NCBI RefSeq assembly: GCF_030122845.1
Contig: NZ_CP126084.1
Span: 4,736,501-4,800,500, forward strand
Source: Paenibacillus woosongensis
GTDB taxonomy: Bacteria; Bacillota; Bacilli; Paenibacillales; Paenibacillaceae
DNA length: 64,000 nt
Direction: 5' to 3'
The stretch's first letter is position 1; each line of letters opens with the position of its first letter. The notes beneath the pieces were generated by a model, which ran no database searches, had not been told where the DNA came from, and saw only the letters and a list, made by a program, of their open reading frames with translations. The position numbers and the translations under genes were made by a program. Below, in pieces: positions 1 to 10,140 of this stretch.

Positions 1-1786
1 AATTGTTTAACACTTTTGTAGCTTTGGAGTGCTCCGTCACAATCGAACCGGATAACGCATGACCCGTGTTTGAATAAATCGAGTTTTGAGCAATAATCGC
101 ATTCTCGCTGTTCTTCAGGATGATACCGTAACCTCCGGTTGCCATTCGATTAAAGGTAATACGGTTGCCAACAAACTCGCCAAACTGGCCGCCGTCTATT
201 TGGATCGCCGCAGTCGCACTGAGACTGGCGGTAATTTCATTATCCGCAACTTTAACAGCTCTACCCGCCGTGTTCTCCCCATAAATAGCTACATTGCGCG
301 TACCTTTGATATAGTTTGATTTAAGCTCGACATCACTATTTTTATCAAAGCTGATCGCATATGCAGGCTGTCCCGTATATCCAGTAAAATCAATATGATT
401 GCCTTCTGCCAAAACCTGCGTATCTTTTTTTCCACGGTTGGTTATTTGAATGCCGCCCTTACACTGATTGAATACGTTGCCTCGCAAAATAACCTCTGTA
501 GACTTATCCACTTCTACGGCGTACCGCCCCGATTGGAATGCCTTGTTGTTCAAGAGCTGTACATCTTTACTGCTATCTACTCTGTAAGCTAGTCCTTGAC
601 TACGATGAACGGCATTATCTGCAACCCATATATTCTCCGCCTCCCATACATCAATGCCTATGCCGCTTGTATCACCCAAATGGGAGATCGTGTTGCCTGT
701 CACAACCACGTCCTTTCCGCGGGCATCGATACCGCTCCCGAAGCCTTTAATAATATTTCCGACAATCGTTACATTGTTACCATCGAATCCTTGCGACACC
801 CGTTGTCCAGCAATTGCCGTAAGTGTCCCATCTGTCCTCACTAGCACATTCCCACTAATTACCGTATCCGTTCCATTGCCATATGAAATGGTATTATCGG
901 AGTGATTGCCTTCAATCACCACCTCATAACCGTTGAAATTTAGAATGGACGATCTGAAATTACCACGGAAGAAGTTCCCTCTCACGACGATCTTGCATGG
1001 GACTTCATAATCGATATCCCCCTCGCCATATCCTTCAATATCAATGCCAGCTTTCGGCATGGTGCCCTTTACCGTGCCTGCATTCGTAATTTCATTATTT
1101 TCTACTAAAATATGCTCACCAGCCGTAATCGAGATGTTGTTTCGCCGTGCTCCATCCAGCGAGCAATTCCGAATCGTTACTTTTTCCGGTTCTGCATAGT
1201 CTGGATCAATGCCCAGCACACCTACTGAACCTAGGAAAATGCAGTCCCCGGTAAATTTTCTGATTTTCATATTCTCGATAGAAACGTTTCTGCTGCCATG
1301 AAGGTAAATTCCAAATCCCCATTCATGCGTCTTTATAGGATCTGTGCTGAAAACATGTTCATCGAGGTCGCCAGTAAGAATCCCCCCTGAAATAGATACG
1401 TTCTCTACTTCGCGAAGGTAAATACAGGAATAGCCTTTTGAACTATTGGGCTCTACCTTCAATTCAGCCTCATAATCCAGTGTAAGCTTCATGTGGGAAG
1501 GAACTTTGACACCCGCTTCTCTCTCCGGAGCAAATTCGTTTTTGCCAACGCCATGGATCAAATAAATTCCCTTCGGGATAAACACCTCAGGGTAGCCAGC
1601 ATTTTTCGCATAAGCAAGCGCCGCATTTAAGCCTTCTGTCGTCTTTATCGCTTCGGTGCCGTTTGTATGGATGCCCCATTCCACGGGATCAAGCACATAA
1701 CATGCCGTATTTCTCTCTGTCTCCACCTTTTTAATAGAACTAGCTTCCTGCTCCGAGTAATGCTTCATTTCTTGATGGTTTTTCAT
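1..1786 (-). CDS. right-handed beta-helix (pectate-lyase-like) protein, 3' end outside window
   Basis: An open frame runs from an ATG at 1786 to the window edge (595 codons, no stop), so the C-terminus is missing. The start has AAAGGAG a few bases upstream. Residues 15-60 look like the N-terminal cap of pectate-lyase-superfamily proteins (WGIHTNGTEAI, then VFIPKGIYLIHG). The rest is a long series of about 22-residue coils with I.GN.I / V.ISGN patterns typical of parallel beta-helices. No signal peptide is visible: the N-terminus (MKNHQEMKHYSEQEASS) is polar, so export by Sec is not supported. Such proteins include polysaccharide lyases, epimerases and tailspike-like proteins; I cannot choose among them. 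Family assignment is confident, function is not. Confidence 0.8.
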   Translation of the reverse strand, partial: MKNHQEMKHYSEQEASSIKKVETERNTACYVLDPVEWGIHTNGTEAIKTTEGLNAALAYAKNAGYPEVFIPKGIYLIHGVGKNEFAPEREAGVKVPSHMKLTLDYEAELKVEPNSSKGYSCIYLREVENVSISGGILTGDLDEHVFSTDPIKTHEWGFGIYLHGSRNVSIENMKIRKFTGDCIFLGSVGVLGIDPDYAEPEKVTIRNCSLDGARRNNISITAGEHILVENNEITNAGTVKGTMPKAGIDIEGYGEGDIDYEVPCKIVVRGNFFRGNFRSSILNFNGYEVVIEGNHSDNTISYGNGTDTVISGNVLVRTDGTLTAIAGQRVSQGFDGNNVTIVGNIIKGFGSGIDARGKDVVVTGNTISHLGDTSGIGIDVWEAENIWVADNAVHRSQGLAYRVDSSKDVQLLNNKAFQSGRYAVEVDKSTEVILRGNVFNQCKGGIQITNRGKKDTQVLAEGNHIDFTGYTGQPAYAISFDKNSDVELKSNYIKGTRNVAIYGENTAGRAVKVADNEITASLSATAAIQIDGGQFGEFVGNRITFNRMATGGYGIILKNSENAIIAQNSIYSNTGHALSGSIVTEHSKATKVLNN

Positions 1787-1884
1787 GACTGTTTGTTCTC
1801 CTTTTTATCATTTTGTCTATGTACAGATCACCTTATCTGGATTTGTACATTTCTAGATTAGCATAATCATCACACAACAAATGG

Positions 1885-1919
1885 AAAAAAAGAGGACATT
1901 TACCGGACAGAACCCTCTT
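1885..1919 (-). terminator. weak intrinsic terminator upstream of the beta-helix gene
   Basis: On the minus strand, AAGAGG and CCTCTT pair across an 18-nt loop and are followed by a run of Ts (A-run at 1885-1891 on plus). It lies between uvrA and the beta-helix gene. A longer imperfect pairing CGGACAG/CTGTCCG (1904-1910, 1945-1951) overlaps it. Confidence 0.4.
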
Positions 1920-1984
1920 AAAGAACTCATATACACCAAGGTAACTGTCCGAAATTAGTTTTTAGCACAGTCCCTTACATGAGA

Positions 1985-2024
1985 AAAGCCCAAGAATGCT
2001 GTAAAATCAACATTCTTGGGCTTT
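1985..2024. terminator. intrinsic terminator after uvrA
   Basis: A perfect 14-bp stem, AAAGCCCAAGAATG with its complement, closes a 12-nt loop about 70 bp after the uvrA stop. T-rich flanks occur on both sides, so it could act in both directions. The minus strand is the biologically relevant one. Confidence 0.75.
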
Positions 2025-2095
2025 AGTTTTGATTTAAATTACTCGAAGAAGGACTCTCTGAACAGCCCCTCTTCAACTTTAGATACTTACTAATC

Positions 2096-4948
2096 CTAAA
2101 GCTGCAGCTCCCGGGTTCGCTTCGTATCGCGCTCCAGGATCGGCTTCAGGTAACGCCCCGTATAGGATTGCTCATTCTTGGCGAGCTCCTCCGGCGTGCC
2201 TGTGCCGATAATGGTACCGCCGCCGCTGCCCCCCTCGGGGCCCAGATCGATAAGATAATCTGCCGTCTTGATGACGTCAAGATTATGTTCGATCACAAGC
2301 ACTGTTTCGCCAGAATCAACCAACCGGTGCAGCACCTTGAGCAGGCGGTCGATGTCATCGACATGCAGCCCGGTCGTCGGCTCGTCCAAAATGTAGATCG
2401 TCTTGCCCGTGCTCCGGCGATACAGCTCGGAAGCCAGCTTCACCCGCTGGGCTTCCCCGCCGGACAGCGTTGTGGCCGGCTGGCCCAGTTTGATGTAGCC
2501 AAGGCCTACATCCAGCAGGGTCTCCAGCTTGCGGTGAATCTTCGGAATATTCTGAAAGAAGTCCGTTGCCACTTCTACCGTCATTTCCAGCACATCGGCA
2601 ATGCTCTTCCCTTTGTATTTCACTTCCAGCGTCTCGCGATTGTATCGTTTTCCTTTACATACTTCACAAGGCACGTACACATCCGGCAGGAAGTGCATCT
2701 CGATTTTGATAATCCCGTCTCCGCGGCACGCCTCACAGCGTCCTCCCTTAATGTTGAAGCTGAAACGCCCCTTCTTGTAGCCGCGAACCTTTGCTTCCGT
2801 CGTTTGGGAGAACAGATCGCGAATATCGTCAAATACGCCTGTATACGTTGCCGGGTTCGATCGCGGCGTGCGGCCGATTGGCGACTGGTCAATATCAACG
2901 ACCTTCTCGACATGCTCCAGCCCTTTGATTTCCCGGTATTGACCTGGACGTACCTTAGCGCGATTCAAATCGCGGGCGAGCGTTTTATATAAAATTTCAT
3001 TTACGAGCGTCGATTTCCCTGATCCAGACACACCCGTCACGGCGCTGAACACACCAATTGGGAACTTCACGTTAATATTCTTAAGATTATTCTCCTTAGC
3101 GCCCTTGATTTCCAGCCAGCGGCCGTTCGGCTTCCGGCGCTCTGTATTAACCGGAATAAACCTCTTGCCGCTCAAGTATTGGCCGGTCAGAGAGTTCGGG
3201 TCGTCCATGACTTCCTGCGGCGTCCCTTGTGCGACGACCTGCCCGCCATGCATGCCGGCGCCAGGGCCGATATCGATAATGTAATCGGCAGCCATCATCG
3301 TGTCCTCGTCATGCTCCACGACAATCAGCGTGTTGCCTAGATCGCGCATATGGGCCAGCGTAGAAATGAGCCGGTCGTTATCTCTCTGATGCAGCCCGAT
3401 GCTCGGCTCGTCCAGAATATAAAGTACCCCCATCAGGCTCGATCCGATCTGCGTAGCGAGTCTGATGCGCTGCGCTTCGCCCCCGGACAACGTTCCCGCT
3501 GCGCGGCTCATTGTCAAATAGTCGAGGCCGACATTGACCAGGAAGCCGAGACGGCTGTTGATTTCCTTGAGAATCATATGGGCAATGGTCTTCTCTTTCT
3601 CGCTTAAGCTCAGATTGTCAAAGAACGCCCGTGCCTCTCCTATCGACAGACTGGTCACATAAGCCATGTTCCGTTCATTGATCGTTACTGCCAGGCTCTC
3701 CTTCTTCAGACGATGCCCCTTACACGTCCCGCACGGCTTGGAACCCATAAATTCCTCAATGAACTCGCGAATGCCTTCGGAAGACGTCTCCCGGTAACGG
3801 CGCTCCAAATTGTGTACGATTCCTTCAAACGTGACATAGGCGTCCTTGCTCATGCCGAAGTCGTTCGTATAACGGAAACGGACTTTGGTGCTGCCCGTGC
3901 CATAGAGCAGCGTGTCCATCTGCTCCTTATTCAGCTCGCTGACCGGCACGTCCTGCGGAATATCGTAATGCTCGCACACTGATTTGAGAAACTGCGGATA
4001 ATAATTGGACGTGCTTCCCGCCCAAGCCTCGAACGCGCCTTCTTCAATGCTCTTGTTCGGATTCGGTATGAGCAGCTCGGGGTCAATGATCATCTTCGCC
4101 CCAAGCCCGTCACATTCCGGACAGGCGCCGAACGGACTGTTAAAGGAGAACATCCGCGGAGACAGCTCCTCAATGCTGAAACCGCAGATCGGACAGGCAA
4201 AATTCGAGCTGAACCGCAGCTCCTCCTGGCCGATAATGTCGACGAGCAGCTGTCCGCCGGACATTTTCAGAGCCGTCTCGATCGAATCCGCCAGCCGGCT
4301 CCGCACGTCCTCCTTAATGACGATCCGGTCCACGATCACCTCGATCGAATGCTTTTTATTTTTCTCCAGCTCGATATTTTCGGACAGGTCACGCTGCTCT
4401 CCGTCGACTCGCACCCGCACGAAGCCCTGCTTGGCAATTTCCGTGAACAAGCTTTTATGCTCGCCCTTCTTGCCGGAAATGACGGGCGACAAAATCTGCA
4501 GCCTCGTTCTCTCCGGATATTGCATAATCCGGTCTACCATCTGCTCTACGGTTTGCGAAGTAATTTCGATGCCGTGTTCGGGACAGTGGGGATGTCCAAT
4601 CCTGGCGAATAATAATCGCAAATAGTCGTAAATTTCCGTCACGGTACCTACCGTGGAGCGCGGGTTCCGGCTCGTCGTCTTCTGATCGATCGAAATCGCC
4701 GGGGACAAGCCTTCAATGGAATCCACGTCCGGCTTCTCCATCTGCCCCAAAAATTGGCGCGCATAGGCGGAAAGGGATTCTACATAGCGGCGCTGCCCTT
4801 CCGCATAAATCGTATCGAATGCCAATGAGGATTTTCCTGATCCGCTGAGCCCGGTTAGCACCACGAACTTGTCGCGCGGAATCGTAATATCTATATTTTT
4901 CAAATTGTGCGCCCTGGCGCCTTTAATGACTATATTCTCAATGGCCAA
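2096..4948 (-). CDS. uvrA: excinuclease ABC subunit A
   Basis: UvrA, the damage-recognition ATPase of nucleotide excision repair; it loads UvrB on lesions. 950 residues, the normal length. It carries two ABC ATPase modules: Walker [10 protein letters not shown] at 33-41 and GVSGSGKST near 640, each with a later LSGGEAQR signature. Zinc-binding cysteines are visible as CPICG...CPECDG (about 252-280) and CEAC...CEVC (about 737-765). It lies 268 bp downstream of uvrB on the same strand, with an imperfect palindromic repeat between them, so co-transcription is likely but may be modulated. No LexA-type GAAC-N4-GTTC box is visible just upstream. Confidence 0.98.
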   Translation of the reverse strand: MAIENIVIKGARAHNLKNIDITIPRDKFVVLTGLSGSGKSSLAFDTIYAEGQRRYVESLSAYARQFLGQMEKPDVDSIEGLSPAISIDQKTTSRNPRSTVGTVTEIYDYLRLLFARIGHPHCPEHGIEITSQTVEQMVDRIMQYPERTRLQILSPVISGKKGEHKSLFTEIAKQGFVRVRVDGEQRDLSENIELEKNKKHSIEVIVDRIVIKEDVRSRLADSIETALKMSGGQLLVDIIGQEELRFSSNFACPICGFSIEELSPRMFSFNSPFGACPECDGLGAKMIIDPELLIPNPNKSIEEGAFEAWAGSTSNYYPQFLKSVCEHYDIPQDVPVSELNKEQMDTLLYGTGSTKVRFRYTNDFGMSKDAYVTFEGIVHNLERRYRETSSEGIREFIEEFMGSKPCGTCKGHRLKKESLAVTINERNMAYVTSLSIGEARAFFDNLSLSEKEKTIAHMILKEINSRLGFLVNVGLDYLTMSRAAGTLSGGEAQRIRLATQIGSSLMGVLYILDEPSIGLHQRDNDRLISTLAHMRDLGNTLIVVEHDEDTMMAADYIIDIGPGAGMHGGQVVAQGTPQEVMDDPNSLTGQYLSGKRFIPVNTERRKPNGRWLEIKGAKENNLKNINVKFPIGVFSAVTGVSGSGKSTLVNEILYKTLARDLNRAKVRPGQYREIKGLEHVEKVVDIDQSPIGRTPRSNPATYTGVFDDIRDLFSQTTEAKVRGYKKGRFSFNIKGGRCEACRGDGIIKIEMHFLPDVYVPCEVCKGKRYNRETLEVKYKGKSIADVLEMTVEVATDFFQNIPKIHRKLETLLDVGLGYIKLGQPATTLSGGEAQRVKLASELYRRSTGKTIYILDEPTTGLHVDDIDRLLKVLHRLVDSGETVLVIEHNLDVIKTADYLIDLGPEGGSGGGTIIGTGTPEELAKNEQSYTGRYLKPILERDTKRTRELQL

Positions 4949-5003
4949 TAGATTTCATCTCCTTGATTCTATATAACTTGAGTTATGGACTATGGATAAA
5001 GGT

Positions 5004-5139
5004 AGCTGCGTTGGGGAAATGTTCCTACGATCGCTGTTGTTTTCAGATTTCCTGATTTGATAAATTCTACAACGGTTGAAATCCGAAAACAAAGGCGACC
5101 GCAGCCCATGCTTTCGAAGCAGCTTTCTTGCAGAAAGCT
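5004..5139. repeat. imperfect palindromic repeat between uvrB and uvrA
   Basis: Two 26-bp arms (5026-5051 and 5078-5103) are inverted copies matching at 21 of 26 positions, sharing TTGTTTTC and GATTTC cores. An outer AGCTGC/GCAGCT pair (5004-5009, 5119-5124) and an adjacent perfect hairpin AGCTTTCT/AGAAAGCT (5121-5139) extend it. There is no T-run, so it is not a standard terminator. It resembles the dispersed intergenic palindromes of Paenibacillus, which is inference from memory, not a search. Confidence 0.6.
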
Positions 5140-5216
5140 TGTAGCTTCTTCGGAATCATTTCACCGCACTTGCTATAAATCCCACTCTTAAGCTCAACTT
5201 ATATATCTTCGTTTTT

Positions 5217-7211
5217 TTACTCCGCCTTGAGCTCGAGAATAGCGTCGCGCAGCTCTGCGGCGCGTTCGAATTGCAGGTTCTTGGCCGCTTCCTTCATCTC
5301 GGCCTCCAGGCGTCCGATCATCGCCTCGCGATCGCGCTTGGACATCTTGCCGTTGCCCACATCGGCCAGGTACTCGCTCTTGCTCTCGGCCACACGCGTC
5401 GCCTCGATGACATCGCGCACCTTCTTGCGAATTGTCTGCGGCGTGATGCCGTGCTTCCCGTTGTAGGCGATCTGAATCGCGCGGCGGCGTTCCGTCTCCT
5501 TGATCGCTTTGTCCATCGACTCCGTAATCTGGTCGGCGTACATGAGCACGCGTCCCTCGGAGTTCCGGGCAGCCCGGCCAATCGTCTGGATCAAAGAGCG
5601 CTCCGAGCGCAGGAAGCCTTCCTTATCCGCATCCAGTATCGCTACCAGCGACACCTCAGGCAGGTCGAGGCCTTCCCGCAGCAGGTTGATGCCGACAAGC
5701 ACATGGAAGGTGCCCAGCCGCAGATCCCGCAGGATGCTCATCCGCTCCAGCGTCTTGATATCGGAATGCAGATAGCGCACCTTAATGCCGATTTCTTTTA
5801 AATAATCCGTCAGGTCCTCGGCCATCTTCTTCGTAAGCGTGGTGACCAGCACCCGCTCATCCTTCTCCAGGCGATCCTGGATCTCGCCGATCAGATCGTC
5901 GATTTGTCCCTTCGTCGGACGGACCTCAATGATCGGGTCAAGCAGTCCGGTCGGGCGGATGATTTGCTCCACCATTTTATCCGTATGCTCAATCTCGTAA
6001 GGGCCGGGCGTCGCAGACACATAAATCAGCTGATTCGCCTTCTCCTCGAACTCCTCGAATTTCAGCGGACGGTTATCCAGCGCCGAAGGCAGCCGGAACC
6101 CATGCTCAACAAGCACCGTTTTCCGCGCCTGGTCACCGTTGTACATCGCCCTGATCTGCGGCAAGGTAACGTGCGACTCATCCACCACGATCAGCAAATC
6201 GTCCGGAAAATAATCCAGCAAAGTATATGGGGTAGCCCCGCGCTCCCGGAAAGTCAGCGGACCGGAGTAGTTCTCAATCCCCGAGCAAAAACCGACTTCC
6301 TTCATCATTTCAATATCGTAACGCGTACGCTGTTCCAGGCGCTGCGCTTCCAGCAGCTTGCCCTGCGAGCGGAACAGCTCGAGCTGCTCCTCCAATTCCC
6401 GTTCGATATTCTGGATCGCAATGCGCATCGTCTCTTCCTGGGTAACGAAGTGAGAGGCCGGGAAAATAGCCACATGCTCGCGTTCTCCCACCAATTCCCC
6501 GGTCAGCACGTCGATTTCCGTGATCCGCTCGATCTCATCGCCGAAGAACTCGATCCGCACCGCCTGCTCCCCTTTGGAAGCCGGGAAGATCTCCAGGACA
6601 TCGCCGCGCACCCGAAACGTGCCCCGCACAAAGTTGATATCATTCCGCTGATACTGAATATCCACCAGCCGGCTCAATATCTGATTGCGCGGCCGCTCCA
6701 TGCCAACCCGCAAAGAGAGCACGAGATCGCGATACTCCATTGGCGAACCGAGACCGTATATGCAGGACACACTGGCTACGATGATGACATCGCGCCGTTC
6801 GAACAGCGAGCTCGTTGCCGAGTGTCTAAGCTTGTCGATCTCTTCGTTAATGCTGGAGTCTTTTTCAATATAGGTGTCGGAGGATGGGATATAGGCTTCA
6901 GGCTGATAGTAGTCATAGTAACTAACGAAGTAATCTACGGAGTTGTTTGGAAAAAAATCTTTGAACTCGCTCGCTAGCTGAGCTGCCAGCGTCTTGTTAT
7001 GGGCGATCACAAGCGTCGGGCGACCGAGTCTGGCGATCGTATGGGCAATCGTGAACGTCTTCCCGGTGCCCGTTGCGCCGAGCAGCGTCTGATGGCGCTT
7101 GCCTTGCTTGACACCCTCTACCAGCTGGTCGATAGCCGACGGCTGGTCGCCCTGGGGAGAGAAATCGGAAACAATCTCGAATTTATTGTTGCTAAAGACA
7201 ATATCACTCAT
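5217..7211 (-). CDS. uvrB: excinuclease ABC subunit B
   Basis: UvrB verifies lesions handed over by UvrA and recruits UvrC. 664 residues, as expected. Walker A GATGTGKT is at 45-52, the DNA-inserting beta-hairpin region [12 protein letters not shown] near 98-110, the helicase motif DESH near 343, and a C-terminal UVR coiled-coil (about 625-660, [20 protein letters not shown]) that contacts UvrC. The ATG has AAGGGTGA 10 bp upstream. It is divergent from motA and first in a uvrB-uvrA unit. Confidence 0.98.
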   Translation of the reverse strand: MSDIVFSNNKFEIVSDFSPQGDQPSAIDQLVEGVKQGKRHQTLLGATGTGKTFTIAHTIARLGRPTLVIAHNKTLAAQLASEFKDFFPNNSVDYFVSYYDYYQPEAYIPSSDTYIEKDSSINEEIDKLRHSATSSLFERRDVIIVASVSCIYGLGSPMEYRDLVLSLRVGMERPRNQILSRLVDIQYQRNDINFVRGTFRVRGDVLEIFPASKGEQAVRIEFFGDEIERITEIDVLTGELVGEREHVAIFPASHFVTQEETMRIAIQNIERELEEQLELFRSQGKLLEAQRLEQRTRYDIEMMKEVGFCSGIENYSGPLTFRERGATPYTLLDYFPDDLLIVVDESHVTLPQIRAMYNGDQARKTVLVEHGFRLPSALDNRPLKFEEFEEKANQLIYVSATPGPYEIEHTDKMVEQIIRPTGLLDPIIEVRPTKGQIDDLIGEIQDRLEKDERVLVTTLTKKMAEDLTDYLKEIGIKVRYLHSDIKTLERMSILRDLRLGTFHVLVGINLLREGLDLPEVSLVAILDADKEGFLRSERSLIQTIGRAARNSEGRVLMYADQITESMDKAIKETERRRAIQIAYNGKHGITPQTIRKKVRDVIEATRVAESKSEYLADVGNGKMSKRDREAMIGRLEAEMKEAAKNLQFERAAELRDAILELKAE

Positions 7212-7276
7212 TGTCCAACATCACCCTTATCGTCTAAAATGAAATACTAGGGAATGAAAATATCTTCATTATTTCC

Positions 7277-7300
7277 AAAAAGGAGGACAAAAGCCTCCTT
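7277..7300 (-). terminator. hairpin with T-run in the uvrB leader
   Basis: Read on the minus strand, AAGGAGG/CCTCCTT forms a 7-bp stem with a 7-nt loop, followed by TTTTT. It sits 66 bp before the uvrB start with no minus-strand gene upstream, because motA is divergent. It would therefore be either an attenuator in the uvrB leader or a terminator blocking antisense transcription. Confidence 0.4.
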
Positions 7301-7486
7301 ATAATATTAACCCAAATCTATATACTTAAGAAAAGAATACGTAAATGACAAGCCAATTGTTCTCAGAACCCGAATTCCCAATTCCACAATTACGCAAAAT
7401 AGGAATGGGTGTTCCCATGTCATTATACCTTTTTCATCCTCTGGATGCAATCAGTAAGTATTAGGATAGGAGCTGTCGACAAATCT

Positions 7487-8323
7487 ATGGATATCGCAAC
7501 GATTATTGGCATTATCATTGGACTGGCCGCCTTGATCGGCGGATTTTTATGGGAGGGCGGAGAGGTCGGTGGCCTCATGCAGCTTACAGCTGCTCTGATC
7601 GTTTTCGGCGGCACGTTTGCCGCGGTCATGATCAGCTTCCCCCTGCGCAGATTAAAGACGATTCCCCGGGCTTTGAAGCTCGCTTTTACATCCGCGAACG
7701 CGAGCGCGGGGCAACTGGTTGAAGACATCGTCGATATGGCTATGACGGCGAGACGCGAAGGCGTTCTCTCCCTGGAGAAGAAAATTATCGATCATTCCGA
7801 CGCCTATTTGCGCGAAGGGATTCAGCTTGTCGTTGACGGCACGGACCGGGAAATGGTCCAGCAGATTATGGAATACGAAATGGATGCGGCCCAACAGAAA
7901 TACGAAAGCTATGCCAAAATATTCGAATCCGCCGGCGGTTATGCCCCGACGATGGGGATCATCGGCACGGTCATGGGGCTCATCCATGTCCTGGGTAGTC
8001 TGACGGAGCCTACGGCACTCGGCCCCTCGATCGCTTTGGCTTTTACAGCTACACTTTACGGGGTCGCCAGCGCCAACCTCATCTTCCTGCCGATCGCCTC
8101 CAAGATCAAGGCTCGCGGAGAAGACGATATCAGCCGCATGGAAATGATCCTGGAAGGCGTATTGTCCGTGCAAAATGGAGATCATCCGCTACTCGTACGG
8201 CGGAAAATGGAGTCCTTCTTGACCGATATCAACGACGGCCTGCCAGCTTCTGTGCCTTCAGCTTCTGCTTCGTCCTCGTCCAGGTCTTCATCATCAACTT
8301 CCTTCATGGAGAATGACCTATGA
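7487..8323 (+). CDS. motA: flagellar stator protein MotA
   Basis: MotA, the ion-channel and torque-generating stator subunit of the flagellar motor in the cytoplasmic membrane. 278 residues from the chosen ATG. Upstream in-frame ATGs lack a ribosome site, whereas GGATAGGAG precedes 7487 and the protein then begins MDIATIIGIIIGL, as expected for the family. Four membrane segments are visible: 3-22, about 32-52, and a closely spaced pair at roughly 147-200 with the conserved PTMGIIGTVMGL. A large cytoplasmic loop lies between pairs. The tail (about 250-278) is Ser-rich and low in complexity. The stop overlaps the motB start by 4 bp. Confidence 0.93.
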   Translation: MDIATIIGIIIGLAALIGGFLWEGGEVGGLMQLTAALIVFGGTFAAVMISFPLRRLKTIPRALKLAFTSANASAGQLVEDIVDMAMTARREGVLSLEKKIIDHSDAYLREGIQLVVDGTDREMVQQIMEYEMDAAQQKYESYAKIFESAGGYAPTMGIIGTVMGLIHVLGSLTEPTALGPSIALAFTATLYGVASANLIFLPIASKIKARGEDDISRMEMILEGVLSVQNGDHPLLVRRKMESFLTDINDGLPASVPSASASSSSRSSSSTSFMENDL

Positions 8324-9186
8324 GGCAGCGCAACAACAGACAACGCCGAAGAGAAGGAGCAGAGACCAAGGACCGCTGGCTGATTACTTATGCCGACCTG
8401 ATCACACTGCTGCTGATTTTCTTTGTTATTATGTACGCCATGAGCCGTCTCGACATTGAAAAATATGAAGTGGTCACCGCTTCACTGCAGCAGACGTTCA
8501 AAAGCGGGGACTCGGTTCTGGAAAATGGCAGCGGGATTCTCGGCACGGCCGACCGCTTTACGCATCGCAATCCTCCTTCCGGAGGTGAGCTTGGTACGAA
8601 TCAGAAGGGAAACAACGGCAAGGACGCTCAGGGTCCCGATCAGAACCAGGGCAGTGAACCCACGCTGGGAGCATCCTCGCAAGGACCGCTTACAGAGCGT
8701 GAGCTCGCCTTCCGCAAGCAGGAGGAGGAGCTGCTCAATTTAATGAAAATGATCGAAGCTTATATAAAAGATAACGGACTGGAGGATCAAATCACGGTAG
8801 CCGATCTGCCCAAGGGCATCTCCATCACCTTAAGCGACCGTTTCCTGTTCGATGTAGGCAAAGCCGAGCTCAAAGAAGGCTCAGCCAAAACGCTGTCCAA
8901 GCTCGCCAGCCTGTTCGGCACGCTCGACACGGTCATCAGCATCGAAGGGCACACGGACAATCTGCCGATCGTCCATGCCTCGAAATACAAGGATAACTGG
9001 GAGTTGTCTGGAGCCAGAGCCTTGTCCGTGCTTCGCTATTTCGTCGACACAGAGAAGCTCGACCCGAACGGGTTTCAATATGCCGGATACGCGGACACCC
9101 GTCCCGACGCCGACAACTCCACCGAAGCCGGGCGCCAGAAAAATCGCCGCGTCGAAATCACTGTGCTGCGGCAGCTTCAGCAATAG
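8320..9186 (+). CDS. motB: flagellar stator protein MotB
   Basis: MotB anchors the stator to peptidoglycan and supplies the ion-binding aspartate. 288 residues. The single N-terminal membrane helix contains YADLITLLLIFF, whose Asp is the expected ion-binding residue. A Gly/Gln/Asn-rich linker (about 80-120) follows, then an OmpA-like peptidoglycan-binding domain (about 165-285) with EGHTDNLPI and NRRVEI. It starts inside the motA stop (ATGA), implying translational coupling. The motAB pair is separate from the late flagellar genes at the other end of the window. Confidence 0.94.
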   Translation: MRQRNNRQRRREGAETKDRWLITYADLITLLLIFFVIMYAMSRLDIEKYEVVTASLQQTFKSGDSVLENGSGILGTADRFTHRNPPSGGELGTNQKGNNGKDAQGPDQNQGSEPTLGASSQGPLTERELAFRKQEEELLNLMKMIEAYIKDNGLEDQITVADLPKGISITLSDRFLFDVGKAELKEGSAKTLSKLASLFGTLDTVISIEGHTDNLPIVHASKYKDNWELSGARALSVLRYFVDTEKLDPNGFQYAGYADTRPDADNSTEAGRQKNRRVEITVLRQLQQ

Positions 9187-9217
9187 TTAGCTTGTTCATT
9201 TCATATGTCTTTACTTC

Positions 9218-9257
9218 GCACCGTGTGCACATCGTATTGCTCACGGTGCATTTTTTT
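9218..9257 (+). terminator. intrinsic terminator after motB
   Basis: GCACCGTG/CACGGTGC stem (9218-9225, 9242-9249) followed by seven Ts, 31 bp after the motB stop. Confidence 0.85.
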
Positions 9258-9424
9258 GTTTACGTCCTAACTCGAGCAACGGAAGCACAGAACGACCCCA
9301 CTAATAAACAGCTAGGCGACTCTCGGCAATCCTCGTAATATCCCGCCTTTCGGCTGTTGGCATTGGGGTTTGTTAGAAAAATGCCGGGGCGTTGGTGGCC
9401 GCCATCCAGCCCTTTCGTTTTACT

Positions 9425-9660
9425 CAGTCAATTAAAAACTAAATGTATTTTATACAGCTAGATAAGCTCTTTTAAAAAAAATACATGCGCTAAGTGTAAA
9501 ACATGCAGCTAGTTTACCTGAATAGAGCTAACTCGTCGAAATTGCTTAAAACGAAATGCAGGTTTTGCAGTTAGTTCCCTCTAACACGGTCAGAAGCGAT
9601 GAACTAACTGCATGAAATACATCCAGTTACCTGATCCTGACCATCTAGTCATAAATCAGT
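9425..9660. repeat. intergenic region with diverged short repeats and a 12-bp inverted repeat
   Basis: No gene is visible between motB and minJ. This part has recurring variants of ATGCAGCTAG / GCAGTTAGT / TACAGCTAG in both orientations. A perfect inverted repeat TGCAGTTAGTTC (9566-9577) pairs with 9601-9612 across 23 nt. Related AT-rich words (CAGCTAATTA, TAGCTGTATTTT) recur at 11690-11890 on the other side of minJ. Confidence 0.5.
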
Positions 9661-9885
9661 AGACTAATTTATTAGAGTGAAAGACTCCACTTTTATTGGG
9701 GCCGAGCCACTTTTGCATCATTTTCGTCTAATATGTACCTCCATAAGATAAATCCTGTATTATCGCAGTTTTATTTGGAACTCGCAACTTACAAACAACC
9801 CTGACCTTTCTCAAGACGAGACTTATTGAAAATAGCAGCTGTCAAATCGATAAGCAATCCATTCCCCGCATAAAACGCACGCACT

Positions 9886-9925
9886 AAAAAAGGCAGTTCA
9901 AGAGGAATGCCTCTGAACTGCCCTT
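9886..9925 (-). terminator. intrinsic terminator downstream of minJ-like gene
   Basis: GGCAGTTCA...TGAACTGCC stem extended by AGAGG/CCTCT. On the minus strand the stem is followed by TTTTTT (A-run 9886-9891 on plus). It lies about 215 bp after the minJ-like stop. Confidence 0.7.
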
Positions 9926-9947
9926 TGCCGCTTCTATCCAGCCTTCA

Positions 9948-10092
9948 AGTCTACAACCCTACAAGCCTTATCAGTCTATAAACCAGATAAGCTCTACTAG
10001 CCACTAACCTGATAAACTCTACAAGCCTCACAAGCTCTACAAGCCACATAACCTCATAAGCCCGAAAACCCTGCACCGCCTATAAGCCCTGA
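9948..10092. repeat. degenerate low-complexity repeat (CTACAAGCC-like words)
   Basis: Loose repeats of about 10 bp built from CTACAAGCC, CTATAAGCC, CTCATAAGCC and similar words. The copies are degenerate and not strictly in register. No open frame of substance spans it. It lies just downstream of the minJ-like gene. Confidence 0.5.
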
Positions 10093-10140
10093 AAACTCAG
10101 CGAACCCGCTGCAGGTCCACGGCTCCCGCTATGCTAAACG

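Noticed and set aside
86..905. Several short plus-strand frames over the beta-helix gene
   Set aside because: The minus-strand frame is open throughout and has coding structure, start and ribosome site; the plus frames do not.
7212..7486. LexA/SOS box upstream of uvrB
   Set aside because: No CGAAC-N4-GTTCG sequence was found; GTTCTGAGAAC near 7360 has the wrong arrangement.
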